From positions 130,367-194,366 of the forward strand of contig NZ_HE978513.1 of the NCBI RefSeq assembly GCF_000311725.1: a DNA stretch of 64,000 nucleotides, read 5' to 3'. The notes beneath the pieces were generated by a model, which saw only the letters and a list, made by a program, of their open reading frames with translations, was not told the origin of the DNA and did no database searches. The stretch is from Robertmurraya massiliosenegalensis JC6 (GTDB lineage: Bacteria; Bacillota; Bacilli; Bacillales; Cytobacillaceae). Each line of letters begins with the position of its first letter. Positions within the stretch are counted from its first letter, which is position 1. The position numbers and the translations under genes are program-made. Below are positions 25,346-36,819 of this stretch, one piece after another.

Positions 25346-27535
25346 TTAATTTGACACTTCCTCATAGCCTAGGCTTTCGTAAATGGCAACAATGACCTTC
25401 TGTGCTGCAACCGGAATAACAGTTCCAGGTCCAAATATGGCAGCTGCCCCATTTTCATAAAGGAATTGATAGTCTTGAGCAGGAATAACGCCACCGACTA
25501 CAACTAATATATCTTCTCTTCCAAGCTTCTTTAATTCTGCACGTAATTGCGGAAGCAGCGTTTTATGTCCTGCAGCTAATGAGCTCATGCCAATAACATG
25601 GACATCATTTTCAACAGCTTGAAGGGCCGTTTCTTCCGGTGTTTGGAACAACGGACCGATATCGACGTCAAAACCTAAATCAGCAAAAGCAGTCGAAATC
25701 ACTTTCGCTCCCCGATCATGACCATCCTGCCCCATTTTAGCAATTAAAATTCGTGGACGTCGTCCTTCATTTTCGGAAAATTCCTCAGTCATTCTTTGAA
25801 CTTCTGCCATTTCTTCTTCATTTGAAAAAGCAGAGCTATAGACACCACTAACAGAACGAATCACTGCTTTATGACGGTGGGCAACCGTTTCAATCGCAGC
25901 AGAAATTTCCCCTAGTGTTGCTCGGGCACGCGCTGCTTCAACAGCCAATTGTAAAAGATTCCCTTCTCCTGTTTCAGCTGCTTCTGTAATTGCCCTTAAA
26001 GCTTCCTGCACCTTTAGCCCATCTCGGGTAGACTTTAGCTTTTCTAGTTTTTCAATTTGTCTTAAGCGGACTGCCGTATTATCAATATCAAGGATTTCAA
26101 TTGGTTCTTCCGTCTCCAACCTATATTTATTGACACCTATAATCGTTTCTTTTCCAGAATCAATTTGTGCTTGACGCTTGGCTGCTGCTTCTTCAATTTT
26201 CATTTTTGGAAGTCCCGTTTCAATCGCCTTCGCCATTCCACCAAGCTTTTCAATTTCCTCAATATGTTCCCATGCTCGGTCTGCGATCTGTGCGGTTAAA
26301 GCTTCTACATAATAAGAGCCCGCCCACGGATCAATAACATCCGTAATTCCCGTCTCTTCTTGTAAAAACAACTGGGTATTACGGGCAATTCGGGCAGAAA
26401 AATCTGTTGGTAGTGCAATGGCTTCATCAAGGGCATTCGTATGCAGCGATTGTGTATGCCCCATTGCCGCTGCATGAGCTTCAATCAAGGTTCTTGTGAC
26501 ATTATTAAAGGGATCCTGTTCTGTCAAGCTCCAGCCAGATGTTTGCGAGTGAGTACGTAATGCCATCGATTTCGGATTTTTCGGTTCAAAGGTTTTCATC
26601 ATTTTTGCCCAAATAAGACGAGCGGCTCTCATTTTGGCCACTTCCATAAAGTAATTCATACCAATTGCCCAAAAGAACGACAGTCTTGGTGCAAAGGAAT
26701 CAATTTCAATCCCAGCCTTCAATCCAGTCCGAACGTACTCAAGACCATCTGCTAACGTATAAGCAAGCTCAATATCAGCTGGTGCCCCTGCTTCTTGCAT
26801 GTGATAGCCAGAAATACTAATACTATTAAACTTCGGCATATAGGTAGAAGTATATTTAAAAATATCAGCAATGATTTTCATTGACATTTCAGGAGGATAA
26901 ATGTACGTATTACGAACCATATATTCTTTCAAAATATCATTTTGAATCGTTCCAGAAAGCTTTTCTTGTGAGACGCCTTGTTCTTCTGCCGTTACGATAT
27001 AAAATGCCATAATGGGGAGAACCGCACCATTCATGGTCATTGATACAGACATTTGATCAAGTGGGATACCGTCAAAGAGGGTTTTCATGTCGAGAACTGA
27101 ATCAATCGCCACACCCGCTTTCCCTACATCCCCTACAACTCTAGGATGATCAGAATCATAGCCTCGATGGGTAGCTAAATCAAAGGCAACCGAAAGCCCC
27201 TTTTGCCCCATCGCTAAATTTCTTCGGTAAAAAGCATTGCTTTCCTCTGCCGTGGAGAATCCAGCATATTGACGGACAGTCCATGGTCGATTAACATACA
27301 TTGTTGGATACGGGCCTCTTGTATATGGTGGCATTCCTGGTAAGTGATCCAACTGCTCTAAGCCCTGCCTATCCTCGTCGGTATAGAGCGCTTTAATTTT
27401 GATTTGTTCATTGGTTTCAAATAAAAGCTCCTCTATCTTCTGAGCCATTTCCTCTTCAGCCTTTTGTTGCCACACTTCCTTGGATTTGTCCTTCTTCTCA
27501 AATAAGGAAATTTCTTTAAAATTCGGCTTCATCAT
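25346..27535 (-). CDS. mutB: Methylmalonyl-CoA mutase, large (catalytic) subunit
   Basis: MutB (about 729 residues) converts (R)-methylmalonyl-CoA to succinyl-CoA with adenosylcobalamin. The TIM-barrel part has [17 protein letters not shown] (about 112–128) and the long substrate channel region. The C-terminal cobalamin domain carries [10 protein letters not shown] (about 605–614, the His that ligates cobalt) with SLAAGH and VVGGVIP further on. The TTG/ATG/ATG cluster behind GGAGGTG overlaps the end of mutA; I took the first ATG. Overlap indicates translational coupling with mutA. Confidence 0.95.
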   Translation of the reverse strand: MMKPNFKEISLFEKKDKSKEVWQQKAEEEMAQKIEELLFETNEQIKIKALYTDEDRQGLEQLDHLPGMPPYTRGPYPTMYVNRPWTVRQYAGFSTAEESNAFYRRNLAMGQKGLSVAFDLATHRGYDSDHPRVVGDVGKAGVAIDSVLDMKTLFDGIPLDQMSVSMTMNGAVLPIMAFYIVTAEEQGVSQEKLSGTIQNDILKEYMVRNTYIYPPEMSMKIIADIFKYTSTYMPKFNSISISGYHMQEAGAPADIELAYTLADGLEYVRTGLKAGIEIDSFAPRLSFFWAIGMNYFMEVAKMRAARLIWAKMMKTFEPKNPKSMALRTHSQTSGWSLTEQDPFNNVTRTLIEAHAAAMGHTQSLHTNALDEAIALPTDFSARIARNTQLFLQEETGITDVIDPWAGSYYVEALTAQIADRAWEHIEEIEKLGGMAKAIETGLPKMKIEEAAAKRQAQIDSGKETIIGVNKYRLETEEPIEILDIDNTAVRLRQIEKLEKLKSTRDGLKVQEALRAITEAAETGEGNLLQLAVEAARARATLGEISAAIETVAHRHKAVIRSVSGVYSSAFSNEEEMAEVQRMTEEFSENEGRRPRILIAKMGQDGHDRGAKVISTAFADLGFDVDIGPLFQTPEETALQAVENDVHVIGMSSLAAGHKTLLPQLRAELKKLGREDILVVVGGVIPAQDYQFLYENGAAAIFGPGTVIPVAAQKVIVAIYESLGYEEVSN

Positions 27536-29342
27536 CAATGCCCACCTCCAAATCAGCTAAAATAGCAGCAAGGCTTTGATAGCAATTGCTCTTTACATGA
27601 ATGAATCCATCAATTCCGGCTTTTTCCCAGTTTTCTCGTTCTTCTGGAATACCTGCAACAAACAAGCGGATATGTGGAAAAGTTTGCTTCATATTCACAG
27701 CAAAGTCTGCCCCGATAGCTGCATACTGTTCATTGGCACCACAAAGACAGTAATGCTTTAACCCCGTTTGTTTAACAAAATTTAGTGCTTCATCTAATGA
27801 TTGAATCTCATCACTATTTTTCCCAGCAATTCCTCCTGGAGCAAGAAACCCTTTTATAAAATCAGTGCGAACTTTATGAGACTTTAATTCTCCTAAAGTG
27901 ATCAATCCGATAGTGGGATCGAGTCCCTGTTTTTTTAGTTGCTGAGCTTGAAATCTGAGTTCTTCATAGGATTCCGATAATCTTCCTTGTGGAATGAGTG
28001 GAACGTCGCCTTTATGCTGCGCCACATTTTTCACAGTAATTTTCAAGGATTCACCTTGTAAATCTGCATATTTATTGGTCCCAACGATCGTTTGTTTTCT
28101 CGTTGCAATCGACTCGTTCCTCTTCTCTCTAACTTTCGCAATCTCAGTTTGAATCCATCCTTGTTTAAGTCCTTCAACCATTCCGCCTTTTTCATCGATC
28201 TCAAGAAACAACTCCCACGCTTTTATGACAAGCTCTTGTGTTAAATACTCAACATACCATGAACCACCTGCTGGATCGATTGTTTTAGCCAAATGGGCTT
28301 CATCTCGTAAAATCAATTGCATATTTCGAGCAATTCGCTCTGAAAATGCGGTTGTCTTTCCTTCAGGCTCGTTAAAAGGACTAACATGTAAATATTGAAT
28401 TCCACCCAGAACAGCCGCAAAAGCTTCATTCCCAGCTCTAAGCAAATTCACGTACGGATCAAAAACTGTTTTTGTGAAGCTAGAAGTGAACGCCGAGATC
28501 ACCATTCCACGATTTTCCTCCGCAACGCCGTATGCTTCCGTCACTTTATCCCAAAGCATTCTAGCAGCTCTTAGCTTTGCTAATTCCATAAAGAAGTTTG
28601 AGCCAATTGAAAATTGAAACACAAGCTTTGAGAGAATGGCATGAAGGGATAATCCACGTTCAGTAAGCTCTTCAATATGCTCGACTCCTGTGGCAATGGC
28701 AAAAGCCAACTCCTGAACAGCCTGAGCACCGCCGTTATGATATGGTACAGTATCGACTAAAATAGTCCGAAGATGTGGGAGATTACTGATTCCGTCGTTG
28801 ACCGTCTCCACTAATTGCTGATAAGACTCTTCAATCTTATCTTTCCCCACTTCTGTCAATGTAGCAATTGGGTCGAAGCCAATATAACCGTGACTCTTCT
28901 GTGAAAATGGTAACCTTTGAAGTTCGTCTATAAAAATCGGATGATGATGTTTGGCGTTGATAGAAAATGGATATGCGAGATGCTTTTCTTCTAAATCTTT
29001 TAAATGCGTCAAGACAGCATCACTCACCTCAAAGGCGATCGCTGTTTGCCCCTTCAAGAAAGCTGAATCCAGCTCTTCTCTCAAATCTCCCTCAATCGAA
29101 AGTTTTTGCGCTACTTTCCATGGGTGAGCTAAGTAGCCAAGAGGCTGAATCCCCCTTCTAAAATCTGATTGCCCTGGAAATGGACTTAAATCGGTTTGGT
29201 CGTTTTTTGTATAAAGCGGTTTCAATTTTATTTGCTCATATGTATTCTTCTCAAGCGTTTCAATCTTTTTCCCCTTCATGGATTGCTCGCTTTTTTCAAC
29301 CCAATCCTCAATAGAGGCTGTTGGAAACGACTGCTCTCGCAT
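27516..29342 (-). CDS. mutA: Methylmalonyl-CoA mutase, small subunit
   Basis: MutA (608 residues) is the non-catalytic partner of MutB. It keeps the barrel fold ([36 protein letters not shown]-type block near [15 protein letters not shown]), but its C-terminal cobalamin-like domain lacks the DxHxxG motif, as expected for this subunit. The frame is open to 29453, but that leader lies toward the dispersed repeat; the ATG at 29342 follows GGAAGGTGGAG and starts [14 protein letters not shown], a typical beginning. A repeat element (29396–29590) sits just upstream, between bkdB and this operon. Confidence 0.93.
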   Translation of the reverse strand: MREQSFPTASIEDWVEKSEQSMKGKKIETLEKNTYEQIKLKPLYTKNDQTDLSPFPGQSDFRRGIQPLGYLAHPWKVAQKLSIEGDLREELDSAFLKGQTAIAFEVSDAVLTHLKDLEEKHLAYPFSINAKHHHPIFIDELQRLPFSQKSHGYIGFDPIATLTEVGKDKIEESYQQLVETVNDGISNLPHLRTILVDTVPYHNGGAQAVQELAFAIATGVEHIEELTERGLSLHAILSKLVFQFSIGSNFFMELAKLRAARMLWDKVTEAYGVAEENRGMVISAFTSSFTKTVFDPYVNLLRAGNEAFAAVLGGIQYLHVSPFNEPEGKTTAFSERIARNMQLILRDEAHLAKTIDPAGGSWYVEYLTQELVIKAWELFLEIDEKGGMVEGLKQGWIQTEIAKVREKRNESIATRKQTIVGTNKYADLQGESLKITVKNVAQHKGDVPLIPQGRLSESYEELRFQAQQLKKQGLDPTIGLITLGELKSHKVRTDFIKGFLAPGGIAGKNSDEIQSLDEALNFVKQTGLKHYCLCGANEQYAAIGADFAVNMKQTFPHIRLFVAGIPEERENWEKAGIDGFIHVKSNCYQSLAAILADLEVGIDDEAEF

Positions 29343-29395
29343 TTTTTCTCCACCTTCCATAAGGTTATTAAAAATTCCGATTATTTTTTCTAAAC

Positions 29396-29590
29396 GCTGT
29401 TTTCGTATAGATTGTGGTTTTTTGTAAAAACCCAGACTCCGGTTTTTACCCATATATCATGGGCAGTGCCATACATTAAGTTCGCGACGGCACTTTTCAC
29501 TTCCTCTTTATCATTCTGTAAGAGGAATTGTAGGATAATTGGACTCTTATTATTATCCAAAAGCAACAATATTTGCGAAAAGAGCCTTTC
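29396..29590 (-). repeat. Dispersed ~190-bp element, copy 1
   Basis: The plus strand starts with GCTGTTTTCGTATAG and ends with TTTGCGAAAAGAGCC; these ends are imperfect inverted repeats (10 of 12). Inside, AAAAACCC…GGTTTTT forms a hairpin about 25 bp from the left end. Four other copies are at 41278, 45491, 46586 and 50908, all in this orientation. This copy fills most of the gap between bkdB and mutA, where it may act on transcription into the mut operon. Confidence 0.85.
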
Positions 29591-29658
29591 TAAAAAAAGA
29601 AACCTTTTGATACAACTATTGTAGTACACGATTTTCATTCTAGCAACGGGAGAGAAAA

Positions 29659-29691
29659 GAAGAAGACCGTAATCAAGTAACGGTCTTCTTC
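29659..29691 (-). terminator. Terminator of the bkd operon
   Basis: A perfect 12-bp stem (GAAGAAGACCGT/ACGGTCTTCTTC, nine-base loop) lies 9 bp past the bkdB stop. The U-tract on the minus strand is only moderate (TTTTCTCT). Confidence 0.75.
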
Positions 29692-29699
29692 AGGAACTT

Positions 29700-30968
29700 T
29701 TAATAAATCGATGTGTTGTCTTTGCTTGTATTTTCAAGAATTTCTTTTACTCTTTGTAGGAAACGTCCACAAACCAAGCCATCAAGGACACGGTGATCAA
29801 GGGATAAACAGAGATTCACCATATCACGAACAGCAATCATTCCATTTAAGACTACAGGACGCTTCACAATTGATTCTACTTGTAAAATAGCTGCCTGCGG
29901 ATAATTAATGATTCCCATTGATTGAACGGAACCGAATGAGCCGGTATTGTTTACCGTAAATGTACCACCTTGCATGTCTTCACCTGTTAATTTACCAGCG
30001 CGAACCTTTGTTGCGTACTCTGTGATCTCACGAGCGATTCCTTTAATCGTTTTCTCATCAGCCGCTTTAATGACTGGAACAAACAACGCATCATCCGTCG
30101 CAACTGCGATAGAAATATTAATCTCTTTTTTCTGGATAATTTTATCTCCTGCCCACATTGAATTCATTTGTGGAAACTCCTTTAACGCTTGTGCAACGGC
30201 TTTAACGAAAAAGGCAAAGAATGTTAAATTGAAACCTTCTTTTTTCTTGAAGTCATCCTTTAAAGAATTACGATATTCTACTAAGTTCGTAACATCGACT
30301 TCCATCATCGTCCAAGCATGTGGAATTTCATGCTTGCTCCTAAGCATATTCGCTGCGATCGCTTTTCTTACGCCTGTTACTGGAATTTCAGTATCGCTAG
30401 CGCTAACAGGAACAGATGGTGCAGAAGCCATTGGTTTTGCTTCCACTGGAGGATTTGGTGCAGTTTCCACTGCTTTTGTAGGCGACACTTCCGTTTGAGT
30501 AGCCTTTGGAATTTCACCAGATTCAACTATCTTTAAAATATCCTTCCGGGTAATACGTCCACCTGCCCCGCTTCCTTGAACAAGGCTTAAGTCAATGTCA
30601 TGTTCTTGGGAGAGCTTTAATACGGCAGGTGAATAACGAGCTTTATTGCTCGTGTCCTGAGAAACATTTGTGCTGGAAGCTTCTTCTTTCTGAGCAGGAG
30701 CCTCTTCCACATTAACGTCAGCGCCACCTTCTACTTCAACAGAGCAAATTACTTCACCTACTGCTAATGTATCCCCTTCTTCCGCAATAAGTTCTTTAAT
30801 GACGCCGGAAAAAGAGGAAGGAATTTCTGCATTTACCTTGTCTGTCATTACTTCAGCAAGCGGATCATACTTATTGACTTTATCCCCCACTGATACAAGC
30901 CACTTACTTATCGTACCTTCTGTCACACTTTCACCTAATTGAGGCATTTTAATTTGTTCAATTGCCAA
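29700..30968 (-). CDS. bkdB: Branched-chain 2-oxo acid dehydrogenase E2
   Basis: The 422-residue dihydrolipoyl acyltransferase core has three domains. A lipoyl domain carries the lipoylated Lys in EVMTDKVNAEIPS (about residue 43). A peripheral-subunit-binding domain follows (ARYSPAVLKLSQEHDIDL, then GSGAGGRITRKDIL, about 110–145). The catalytic domain ends with SLDHRVLDG (about 390–398, active-site His/Asp). Acidic and Ala/Pro-rich linkers join them. It is the last gene of the bkd operon and forms the core for the E1 and E3 genes upstream. Confidence 0.95.
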   Translation of the reverse strand: MAIEQIKMPQLGESVTEGTISKWLVSVGDKVNKYDPLAEVMTDKVNAEIPSSFSGVIKELIAEEGDTLAVGEVICSVEVEGGADVNVEEAPAQKEEASSTNVSQDTSNKARYSPAVLKLSQEHDIDLSLVQGSGAGGRITRKDILKIVESGEIPKATQTEVSPTKAVETAPNPPVEAKPMASAPSVPVSASDTEIPVTGVRKAIAANMLRSKHEIPHAWTMMEVDVTNLVEYRNSLKDDFKKKEGFNLTFFAFFVKAVAQALKEFPQMNSMWAGDKIIQKKEINISIAVATDDALFVPVIKAADEKTIKGIAREITEYATKVRAGKLTGEDMQGGTFTVNNTGSFGSVQSMGIINYPQAAILQVESIVKRPVVLNGMIAVRDMVNLCLSLDHRVLDGLVCGRFLQRVKEILENTSKDNTSIY

Positions 30969-31004
30969 TTCGAATTACCTCCTTCATTTAAGCTTTCTAT
31001 CTAT

Positions 31005-31988
31005 TTAAAATTCGGCCAACTCTCGCATTGCTTTTTCCACTTTATCTGGATTGACCATGAAATGTTTTTCCATTGTCGGTGCATATGGCATGGCTGGAAC
31101 ATCAGGTCCTGCTAAGCGCTTAATTGGGGCATCTAAATCGAAGAGGCAATTTTCTGCAATAATCGCGGATACTTCTCCTATAATGCTGCCTTCTTTATTA
31201 TCTTCTGTAATTAGCAATACCTTCCCTGTCTTTCGAGCGGCTTCGATAATCGCTTCTTTATCCAACGGGTAAACGGTACGTAAATCTAAAATATGAGCAG
31301 AAATGCCATCACTTGCAAGGCGTTCAGCCGCTTGTAGGGCAAAATGAACACATAAGCCATATGTGATAACCGTGATATCTTCTCCTTCACGCTTGACATC
31401 CGCTTTCCCAATTGGAAGTACATAATCATCAGTAGGTACTTCCCCTTTAATTAAACGATACGCTCTTTTATGCTCGAAAAAGAGGACTGGATCTTCATCA
31501 CGAATTGCTGCCTTTAATAACCCTTTCACATCATAAGGGGTTGAAGGCATCACAATTTTTAAACCAGGCTGGTTGGCAAATACCGCTTCAACCGATTGGG
31601 AATGGTATAATGCCCCGTGAATTCCACCACCATATGGTGCACGAATCACAATCGGACAATTCCAATCATTATTGGAGCGATAACGGATTTTAGCCGCTTC
31701 TGAAATGATTTGGTTTACTGCTGGCATGATGAAATCAGCAAATTGCATTTCAGCAATCGGACGCATGCCATACATCGCCGCACCAATTCCTACTCCGGCA
31801 ATGGCAGATTCAGCGAGGGGGGTATCAATGACTCTTTCTTCCCCAAATTGTTCATATAACCCTTGTGTCGCTTTAAACACTCCGCCCTTTTTCCCTACAT
31901 CTTCACCAAGAACAAATACTTTAGGGTCTCTTTCCATTTCTTCACGAATTGCCATCGTCACTGCATCTATATAAGAAATGACAGCCAT
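31005..31988 (-). CDS. bkdAB: Branched-chain 2-oxo acid dehydrogenase E1 beta
   Basis: The 327-residue E1 beta subunit has the transketolase pyrimidine domain (FVLGEDVGKKGGVFKATQGL, DTPLAESAIAGVGIGAAM) and a C-terminal transketolase domain (AHILDLRTVYPLDKE). Together with E1 alpha, 14 bp upstream, it decarboxylates the 2-oxo acids of Val, Leu and Ile using thiamine diphosphate. The ATG at 31988 follows AAGGGGGAATG. Confidence 0.95.
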   Translation of the reverse strand: MAVISYIDAVTMAIREEMERDPKVFVLGEDVGKKGGVFKATQGLYEQFGEERVIDTPLAESAIAGVGIGAAMYGMRPIAEMQFADFIMPAVNQIISEAAKIRYRSNNDWNCPIVIRAPYGGGIHGALYHSQSVEAVFANQPGLKIVMPSTPYDVKGLLKAAIRDEDPVLFFEHKRAYRLIKGEVPTDDYVLPIGKADVKREGEDITVITYGLCVHFALQAAERLASDGISAHILDLRTVYPLDKEAIIEAARKTGKVLLITEDNKEGSIIGEVSAIIAENCLFDLDAPIKRLAGPDVPAMPYAPTMEKHFMVNPDKVEKAMRELAEF

Positions 31989-32002
31989 TTCAACATTCCC
32001 CC

Positions 32003-33001
32003 TTACTCTGCATACACATGCTTCATCGCATAATCTGCCTCTGCGTATGGAGCGTTTTCTGCATAATCTGTTGCTTCATTCACAATCTTCATCACACGAT
32101 CATTGATTTCTTTTTCAAGCTCATCATTCATAATTCCATTTTCCTTCAAGTAAGCCCCAAAAGTAATAATGGGGTCCTTCGTTTTCGCCTCAGCAACCTC
32201 ATCAGGTGCACGGTAGCTACGGTCATCATCATCAGATGAATGTGGTGTTAAACGATAGGATACTGTTTCAATTAAAGATGGTCCCTCGCCGCGTCGACCT
32301 CTATCAGCCGCTTCTTTAACAGCCCCATAAACTTCTAATGGATCATTTCCATTTACCGTGATTCCTGGCATTCCATAACCAACCGCACGATCGGAAACAT
32401 GTTCACAAGCGAGCTGTTTTTCGATTGGAACAGAAATCGCGTATTTATTATTCTCACACATAAATATAACAGGAAGCTTATGAACACCGGCGAAATTAGC
32501 GCCTTCATGGAAATCACCCTGATTGGATGAACCTTCCCCAAAGGTGACGAAGGTGACCAGATCTTTGCCTTCCATTTTTCCCGCTAATGCAACTCCTACT
32601 GCATGAGGAACCTGTGTTGTTACAGGAGATGAACCGGTAACAATGCGGTTTTTCTTTTGACCAAAATGGCCAGGCATTTGACGGCCACCCGAGTTTGGAT
32701 CTTCCGCTTTCGCAAAAGCTGAAAGCATTAATTCTCTTGCCGTCATCCCAAATCTTAAAACAACTCCCATATCACGATAATACGGTAGTGCATAATCTTT
32801 TTCCTTATCTAATGCAAATGCAGCACCGACTTGTGCTGCTTCCTGTCCTTGACAAGAGATGACAAATGGGATCTTACCCGCGCGGTTTAAAAGCCACATC
32901 CGTTCATCAATCCGTCTTGCCAGTAGCATTGTTTCATACATTTCTAGTACTTTTTCATCGCTCAGTCCAAGAGCGCTATGACGATTCTCAGTCAATTCCA
33001 T
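32003..33001 (-). CDS. bkdAA: Branched-chain 2-oxo acid dehydrogenase E1 alpha
   Basis: The 332-residue thiamine-diphosphate-binding subunit has the diphosphate/Mg motif GEGSSNQGDFHEG…CENN (about 155–184), FVISCQGQEAAQVG near 50 and GRQMPGHFG near 107. The phosphorylation-loop-like YRLTPHSSDDDDR (about 247–259) is present as in bacterial orthologs. The ATG follows GGGAGGGAATGG. It lies between lpdV and bkdAB in the standard Bacillus order. Confidence 0.95.
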   Translation of the reverse strand: MELTENRHSALGLSDEKVLEMYETMLLARRIDERMWLLNRAGKIPFVISCQGQEAAQVGAAFALDKEKDYALPYYRDMGVVLRFGMTARELMLSAFAKAEDPNSGGRQMPGHFGQKKNRIVTGSSPVTTQVPHAVGVALAGKMEGKDLVTFVTFGEGSSNQGDFHEGANFAGVHKLPVIFMCENNKYAISVPIEKQLACEHVSDRAVGYGMPGITVNGNDPLEVYGAVKEAADRGRRGEGPSLIETVSYRLTPHSSDDDDRSYRAPDEVAEAKTKDPIITFGAYLKENGIMNDELEKEINDRVMKIVNEATDYAENAPYAEADYAMKHVYAE

Positions 33002-33021
33002 TCCCTCCCGAGAAAATAATC

Positions 33022-34443
33022 TTATCCATGTATCGCCTTGCCATCAACGGCTAATGCCGCTTCGCCTATCGCTTCCGATAACGTTGGATGTGGATGGATC
33101 GTATGAGCCACTTCCCATGGTGTCGCATCCAACACTTGAGCCAAACCAGCCTCAGAAATCATGTCTGTTACATGTGGCCCAATCATATGAACTCCTAATA
33201 TATCATCGCTTTCTTCATCAGCAATCATTTTCACAAAGCCGTCTGATTCACCAAAGACGAGGGCCTTCCCAATTGCGCGGAAGGAGAATTTGCCGACTTT
33301 CACTTTGTATCCCTTTTCCTTTGCTTCTTCCTCTGTATAACCAACACTTGCTACCTCAGGAGAACTGTAAATGCATCTTGAAATCAAGTGATAATCAAGT
33401 GGAGACGGATGTTCTCCAGCGATATGCTCAACTGCTACGATACCTTCATGTGAGGCAACATGAGCGAGCTGTAAGCCACCGATACAGTCTCCAATGGCGT
33501 AAATGTGAGATTCCTTTGTTTGGTAATAATCGTTCGTAACAATGAAACCTTTTTCCACTTGAATCTCTGTATTTTCAAGACCAATTCCTTCAGTGTTTGC
33601 CATACGGCCTACAGACACGAGCATTTTATCCGCTTTAAATTGCTTTTCGGTGCCTTTTATTTCTGCGGAAATGGTCACACCTTCGCCCTTTTGAAGCGTT
33701 TCCGGTAACACCTTTGCATTTGTCACAACAGTAATTTTTCGTTTCTTCATTAGGCGTTGCATTTCCTTCGAAATTTCCTTATCTTCCGTTGGAATGATGC
33801 GATCTGCGTATTCAATCACCGTTACTTCCACACCAAAGTCAGAAAGCATCGATGCCCATTCGATTCCAATGACGCCGCCACCGACAATAATGACAGATTT
33901 AGGAAGTGACTCCATTTGCAACGCCTCATCTGATGTCATGACCCATTCACCATCAATGTCTAAGCCTGGTAAAGTACGTGGTCTTGAACCCGTACCGATG
34001 ATGACATTTTTCGGAATCAGCATTTCATTTTCTGTTCCATCGTTCATTTCTACGGAAATCGTTCCAGGCATAGGAGAGAAAATAGATGGGCCTAGTATTC
34101 TTCCCATTCCTTCAAACACATCAATTTTCCCCTGCTTCATTAAATGTTGAACGCCTTTATGAAGCTGATCAATGATTTTATTCTTTCGTTCTTGTACCTT
34201 GCCAAAGTTTAATGTAACCCCTGTTGTTTCGACACCAAACTCTGCACTTTTCTTTGCTGTCGCAAACACTTCCGCACTTCTTAACAACGCTTTACTTGGG
34301 ATACAGCCTTTATGTAAACAGGTTCCGCCAAGTTTTCCTTTCTCGACAATCGCTGTTTTAAGCCCTAGCTGGGATGCGCGAATAGCAGCAACATAGCCCC
34401 CTGTACCGCCGCCAAGAATGACTAAATCGTATTCCTTTGCCAT
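33022..34443 (-). CDS. lpdV: Dihydrolipoamide dehydrogenase E3 of the Bkd complex
   Basis: This 473-residue flavoprotein reoxidises the lipoyl arm. It has an FAD motif (VILGGGTGGYVAAIRA, about 7–22), the redox disulfide GGTCLHKGCIPSKALL (about 38–53), an NAD motif (VIIVGGGVIGIEWASML) and the C-terminal HPHPTLSEA active-site block. The ATG follows AAGGAGGGTATTTTTC. Its place in the operon identifies it as the branched-chain-specific E3 rather than the pyruvate dehydrogenase copy. Confidence 0.95.
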   Translation of the reverse strand: MAKEYDLVILGGGTGGYVAAIRASQLGLKTAIVEKGKLGGTCLHKGCIPSKALLRSAEVFATAKKSAEFGVETTGVTLNFGKVQERKNKIIDQLHKGVQHLMKQGKIDVFEGMGRILGPSIFSPMPGTISVEMNDGTENEMLIPKNVIIGTGSRPRTLPGLDIDGEWVMTSDEALQMESLPKSVIIVGGGVIGIEWASMLSDFGVEVTVIEYADRIIPTEDKEISKEMQRLMKKRKITVVTNAKVLPETLQKGEGVTISAEIKGTEKQFKADKMLVSVGRMANTEGIGLENTEIQVEKGFIVTNDYYQTKESHIYAIGDCIGGLQLAHVASHEGIVAVEHIAGEHPSPLDYHLISRCIYSSPEVASVGYTEEEAKEKGYKVKVGKFSFRAIGKALVFGESDGFVKMIADEESDDILGVHMIGPHVTDMISEAGLAQVLDATPWEVAHTIHPHPTLSEAIGEAALAVDGKAIHG

Positions 34444-34461
34444 GAAAAATACCCTCCTTTT

Positions 34462-35583
34462 TCAGATCCTCTCACTGCTTCTCACTGGGTTCGGATAATG
34501 TTTCTCCTGCTCCTCTCCCCGCAATACTCTAAGTGCTCCTTCTGCTAATGCTTGAAGCTCATTTTCTCCAGGATGCACGATCACATCGGCAATCCATTTC
34601 ACTCTTTCACGAATCGCTTGCACAAATTCTTTTCCGTAAGCAAGTCCGCCAGTTAAAATGATCGCATCGACTTTGCCTGAAAGGACTGCACTGGCAGACC
34701 CAATCTCCTTTGCCACTTGATACGCCATCGCTGAATACACTAATTTTGCTTGTTCATCGCCATTTTCAATCATTTTTTCAACGGCAATGGCATCATTCGT
34801 ATGTAAATAACCAACTAGCCCGCCTTGTCCGACTAACTTCTTCATCATTTCCTCATAGAAGTATTGGCCAGAATAACAAAGGGCGACCAAGTCTCCAGCA
34901 GGGACAGTACCTGCCCGTTCTGGACTGAATGGTCCGTCTCCGTGAAGACCATTATTCACATCGACCACTCTTCCTTCTTTATGTACACCAACCGTGATCC
35001 CGCCCCCCATATGGGCAACAATCAAATTAAGCTCTTCATATTTCTTCCCAAGTTCTTGTGCGACCCGCCTCGAAACGGCTTTTTGGTTTAGGGCATGGAA
35101 GATGCTTTTTCGATCAATTAACGAAAAACCTGAAATTCGAGCAATTGGCTCTAGTTCATCTACAACAACAGGATCGACAATATAGGCAGGAATATTCAAC
35201 CCTGAAGCAATTTCATGCGCAATAATCCCACCAAGATTAGATGCATGCTCTCCAGCAAAACCAGCACGTAAATCAGAAAGCATTTCATCGTTGACTCGAT
35301 ACGTACCACCTTCAATCGGGCGAAGCAAACCACCGCGACCACAAACTGCTTTTAGCTTGGAGATGTTGATCCCATCTTTATCAAGAGATTCTAAAATCGT
35401 TTTTTTACGAAATTCGTATTGCTCAATGATATTGTTAAATTGATTGATTTCATCATTACTATGACGAATCGTTTTTTCAAAAATCGATTTCTCATTATCG
35501 AAAACACCAATTTTCGTTGAAGTAGATCCTGGATTGATCACAAGAATTCGATTGATTGACTCTGGCACTGTGTAACCCTCCAT
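34462..35583 (-). CDS. buk: Butyrate kinase (branched-chain fatty acid kinase)
   Basis: Buk transfers phosphate from branched acyl phosphate to ADP, recovering ATP from branched acyl-CoA together with Ptb. The 373-residue ASKHA-family protein has [15 protein letters not shown] (about 14–28), the GHGxHGxGP-like block [16 protein letters not shown] near 210–225 and [10 protein letters not shown] near 190. The N-terminus is slightly long; MEGYTVPES has a weak ribosome site, so a few residues may be extra. It lies between bcd and lpdV as in B. subtilis. Confidence 0.93.
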   Translation of the reverse strand: MEGYTVPESINRILVINPGSTSTKIGVFDNEKSIFEKTIRHSNDEINQFNNIIEQYEFRKKTILESLDKDGINISKLKAVCGRGGLLRPIEGGTYRVNDEMLSDLRAGFAGEHASNLGGIIAHEIASGLNIPAYIVDPVVVDELEPIARISGFSLIDRKSIFHALNQKAVSRRVAQELGKKYEELNLIVAHMGGGITVGVHKEGRVVDVNNGLHGDGPFSPERAGTVPAGDLVALCYSGQYFYEEMMKKLVGQGGLVGYLHTNDAIAVEKMIENGDEQAKLVYSAMAYQVAKEIGSASAVLSGKVDAIILTGGLAYGKEFVQAIRERVKWIADVIVHPGENELQALAEGALRVLRGEEQEKHYPNPVRSSERI

Positions 35584-35589
35584 TTGAAA

Positions 35590-35648
35590 AGCGCAAATTT
35601 CCTATTTTTCGTCGATTGAATTCAGATTGAAAACGGAAGCTTTGCGCT
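35590..35648 (-). other. Long intergenic hairpin between bcd and buk
   Basis: AGCGCAAA…TTTGCGCT with inner TTCC/GGAA pairing closes a 59-bp stem-loop that fills half of the 112-bp gap. On the minus strand a short TTTT follows. It may be a processing site or partial terminator that sets the ratio of upstream to downstream operon products. Confidence 0.55.
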
Positions 35649-35695
35649 AGACACCTTTCAATGTTAATTAGTCATACATTTCAGCTTTTCTTCCC

Positions 35696-36790
35696 TTATC
35701 TTCTGCTTAGAATGTGGTGACCATTTTGAAGGAATTGGCTACGAGAATTACGCATCCTTTCAATTCTCTCTTCCGCCATTCTATCTGCCGCTTTGTATGT
35801 TGGAATTCCATCACGCTTTGAAATTTCAATGACCTTTTCAATGTTTTGGTAGATCGTTTCCACGCGTTTCATCGCACGCTCACGATTATAGCCATAGAGC
35901 TCATCTGCAACATTGATCACTCCACCTGCGTTAATTACATAATCAGGGGCATACACAATTCCCATTTCATGAATCAGGTCACCGTGAGTCGTCTCTCTTA
36001 ACTGATTATTCGCTGCTCCGGCAATCACCTTCGCTTTCAACTGCGGAATCGTATCATCATTAATGACAGCACCCAATGCACAAGGAGCATAAATATCACA
36101 CTCTACACCGTAAATTTCGTTCGGTTCAACTGCTTTTGCACCAAAATCTTCAACAGCTCTTTGTACAGCCTCTTTATTAATATCCGTGACAATCAGGCTT
36201 GCACCTTCTTCATGTAAATGGCGGCATAAATTATAAGCCACGTTTCCGACACCTTGAACAGCGACAATTTTACCTTCTAAAGAATCATTTCCAAATGCTT
36301 CTTTCGCTGCTGCTTTCATTCCACGATAGACACCATATGCTGTAACTGGAGATGGGTTGCCTGAAGAACCGAATGCAGGAGAAATTCCTGTAACAAAATC
36401 TGTTTCCTCATGGATCAGGTCCATATCAGCAACCGTTGTTCCCACATCTTCTGCAGTAATGTAACGACCATTTAGACCTTGAACATAGCGGCCAAACGCA
36501 CGGAACATTTCTTCATTTTTATCCTTACGTGGATCTCCGATAATTACTGTTTTCCCGCCGCCAAGATTTAATCCTGCAGCAGCGTTTTTATAGGTCATCC
36601 CTTTGGCTAGACGAAGTGCATCTTCAATCGCCGCTTCTTCTGACTCATATGTCCACATACGTGTTCCACCCAGTGCTGGTCCTAAAGTTGTATCATGAAT
36701 CGCAATAATCGCCTTTAACCCAGATTGTTTGTCTTGGCAAAAAACGACCTGTTCGTAATCATATGACTCCATATACTTGAAAATTTCCAT
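35696..36790 (-). CDS. bcd: Leucine/branched-chain amino acid dehydrogenase
   Basis: This 364-residue NAD-dependent dehydrogenase deaminates Leu, Ile and Val to the 2-oxo acids that feed the Bkd complex. The active-site Lys motif [17 protein letters not shown] (about 71–87) and the Rossmann motif [17 protein letters not shown] (about 177–193) are intact, as is [12 protein letters not shown] near 133. Gene order ptb–bcd–buk–lpdV is standard. The ATG follows AGGAGAGATAC. Confidence 0.95.
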   Translation of the reverse strand: MEIFKYMESYDYEQVVFCQDKQSGLKAIIAIHDTTLGPALGGTRMWTYESEEAAIEDALRLAKGMTYKNAAAGLNLGGGKTVIIGDPRKDKNEEMFRAFGRYVQGLNGRYITAEDVGTTVADMDLIHEETDFVTGISPAFGSSGNPSPVTAYGVYRGMKAAAKEAFGNDSLEGKIVAVQGVGNVAYNLCRHLHEEGASLIVTDINKEAVQRAVEDFGAKAVEPNEIYGVECDIYAPCALGAVINDDTIPQLKAKVIAGAANNQLRETTHGDLIHEMGIVYAPDYVINAGGVINVADELYGYNRERAMKRVETIYQNIEKVIEISKRDGIPTYKAADRMAEERIERMRNSRSQFLQNGHHILSRR

Positions 36791-36819
36791 GTTGTATCTC
36801 TCCTCTTAATAAATATTCG

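Noticed and set aside
29390-29638. An 82-codon frame on the minus strand upstream of mutA
   Set aside because: It lies almost wholly in dispersed repeat copy 1 and has no family features.
29947-30498. A 183-codon plus-strand frame inside bkdB
   Set aside because: It is the mirror of the catalytic and linker coding of bkdB; low-complexity Ser/Thr/Ala content is expected from the complementary strand.
33054-33539. A 161-codon plus-strand frame inside lpdV
   Set aside because: It is antisense to a well-conserved gene and has no recognisable domain.
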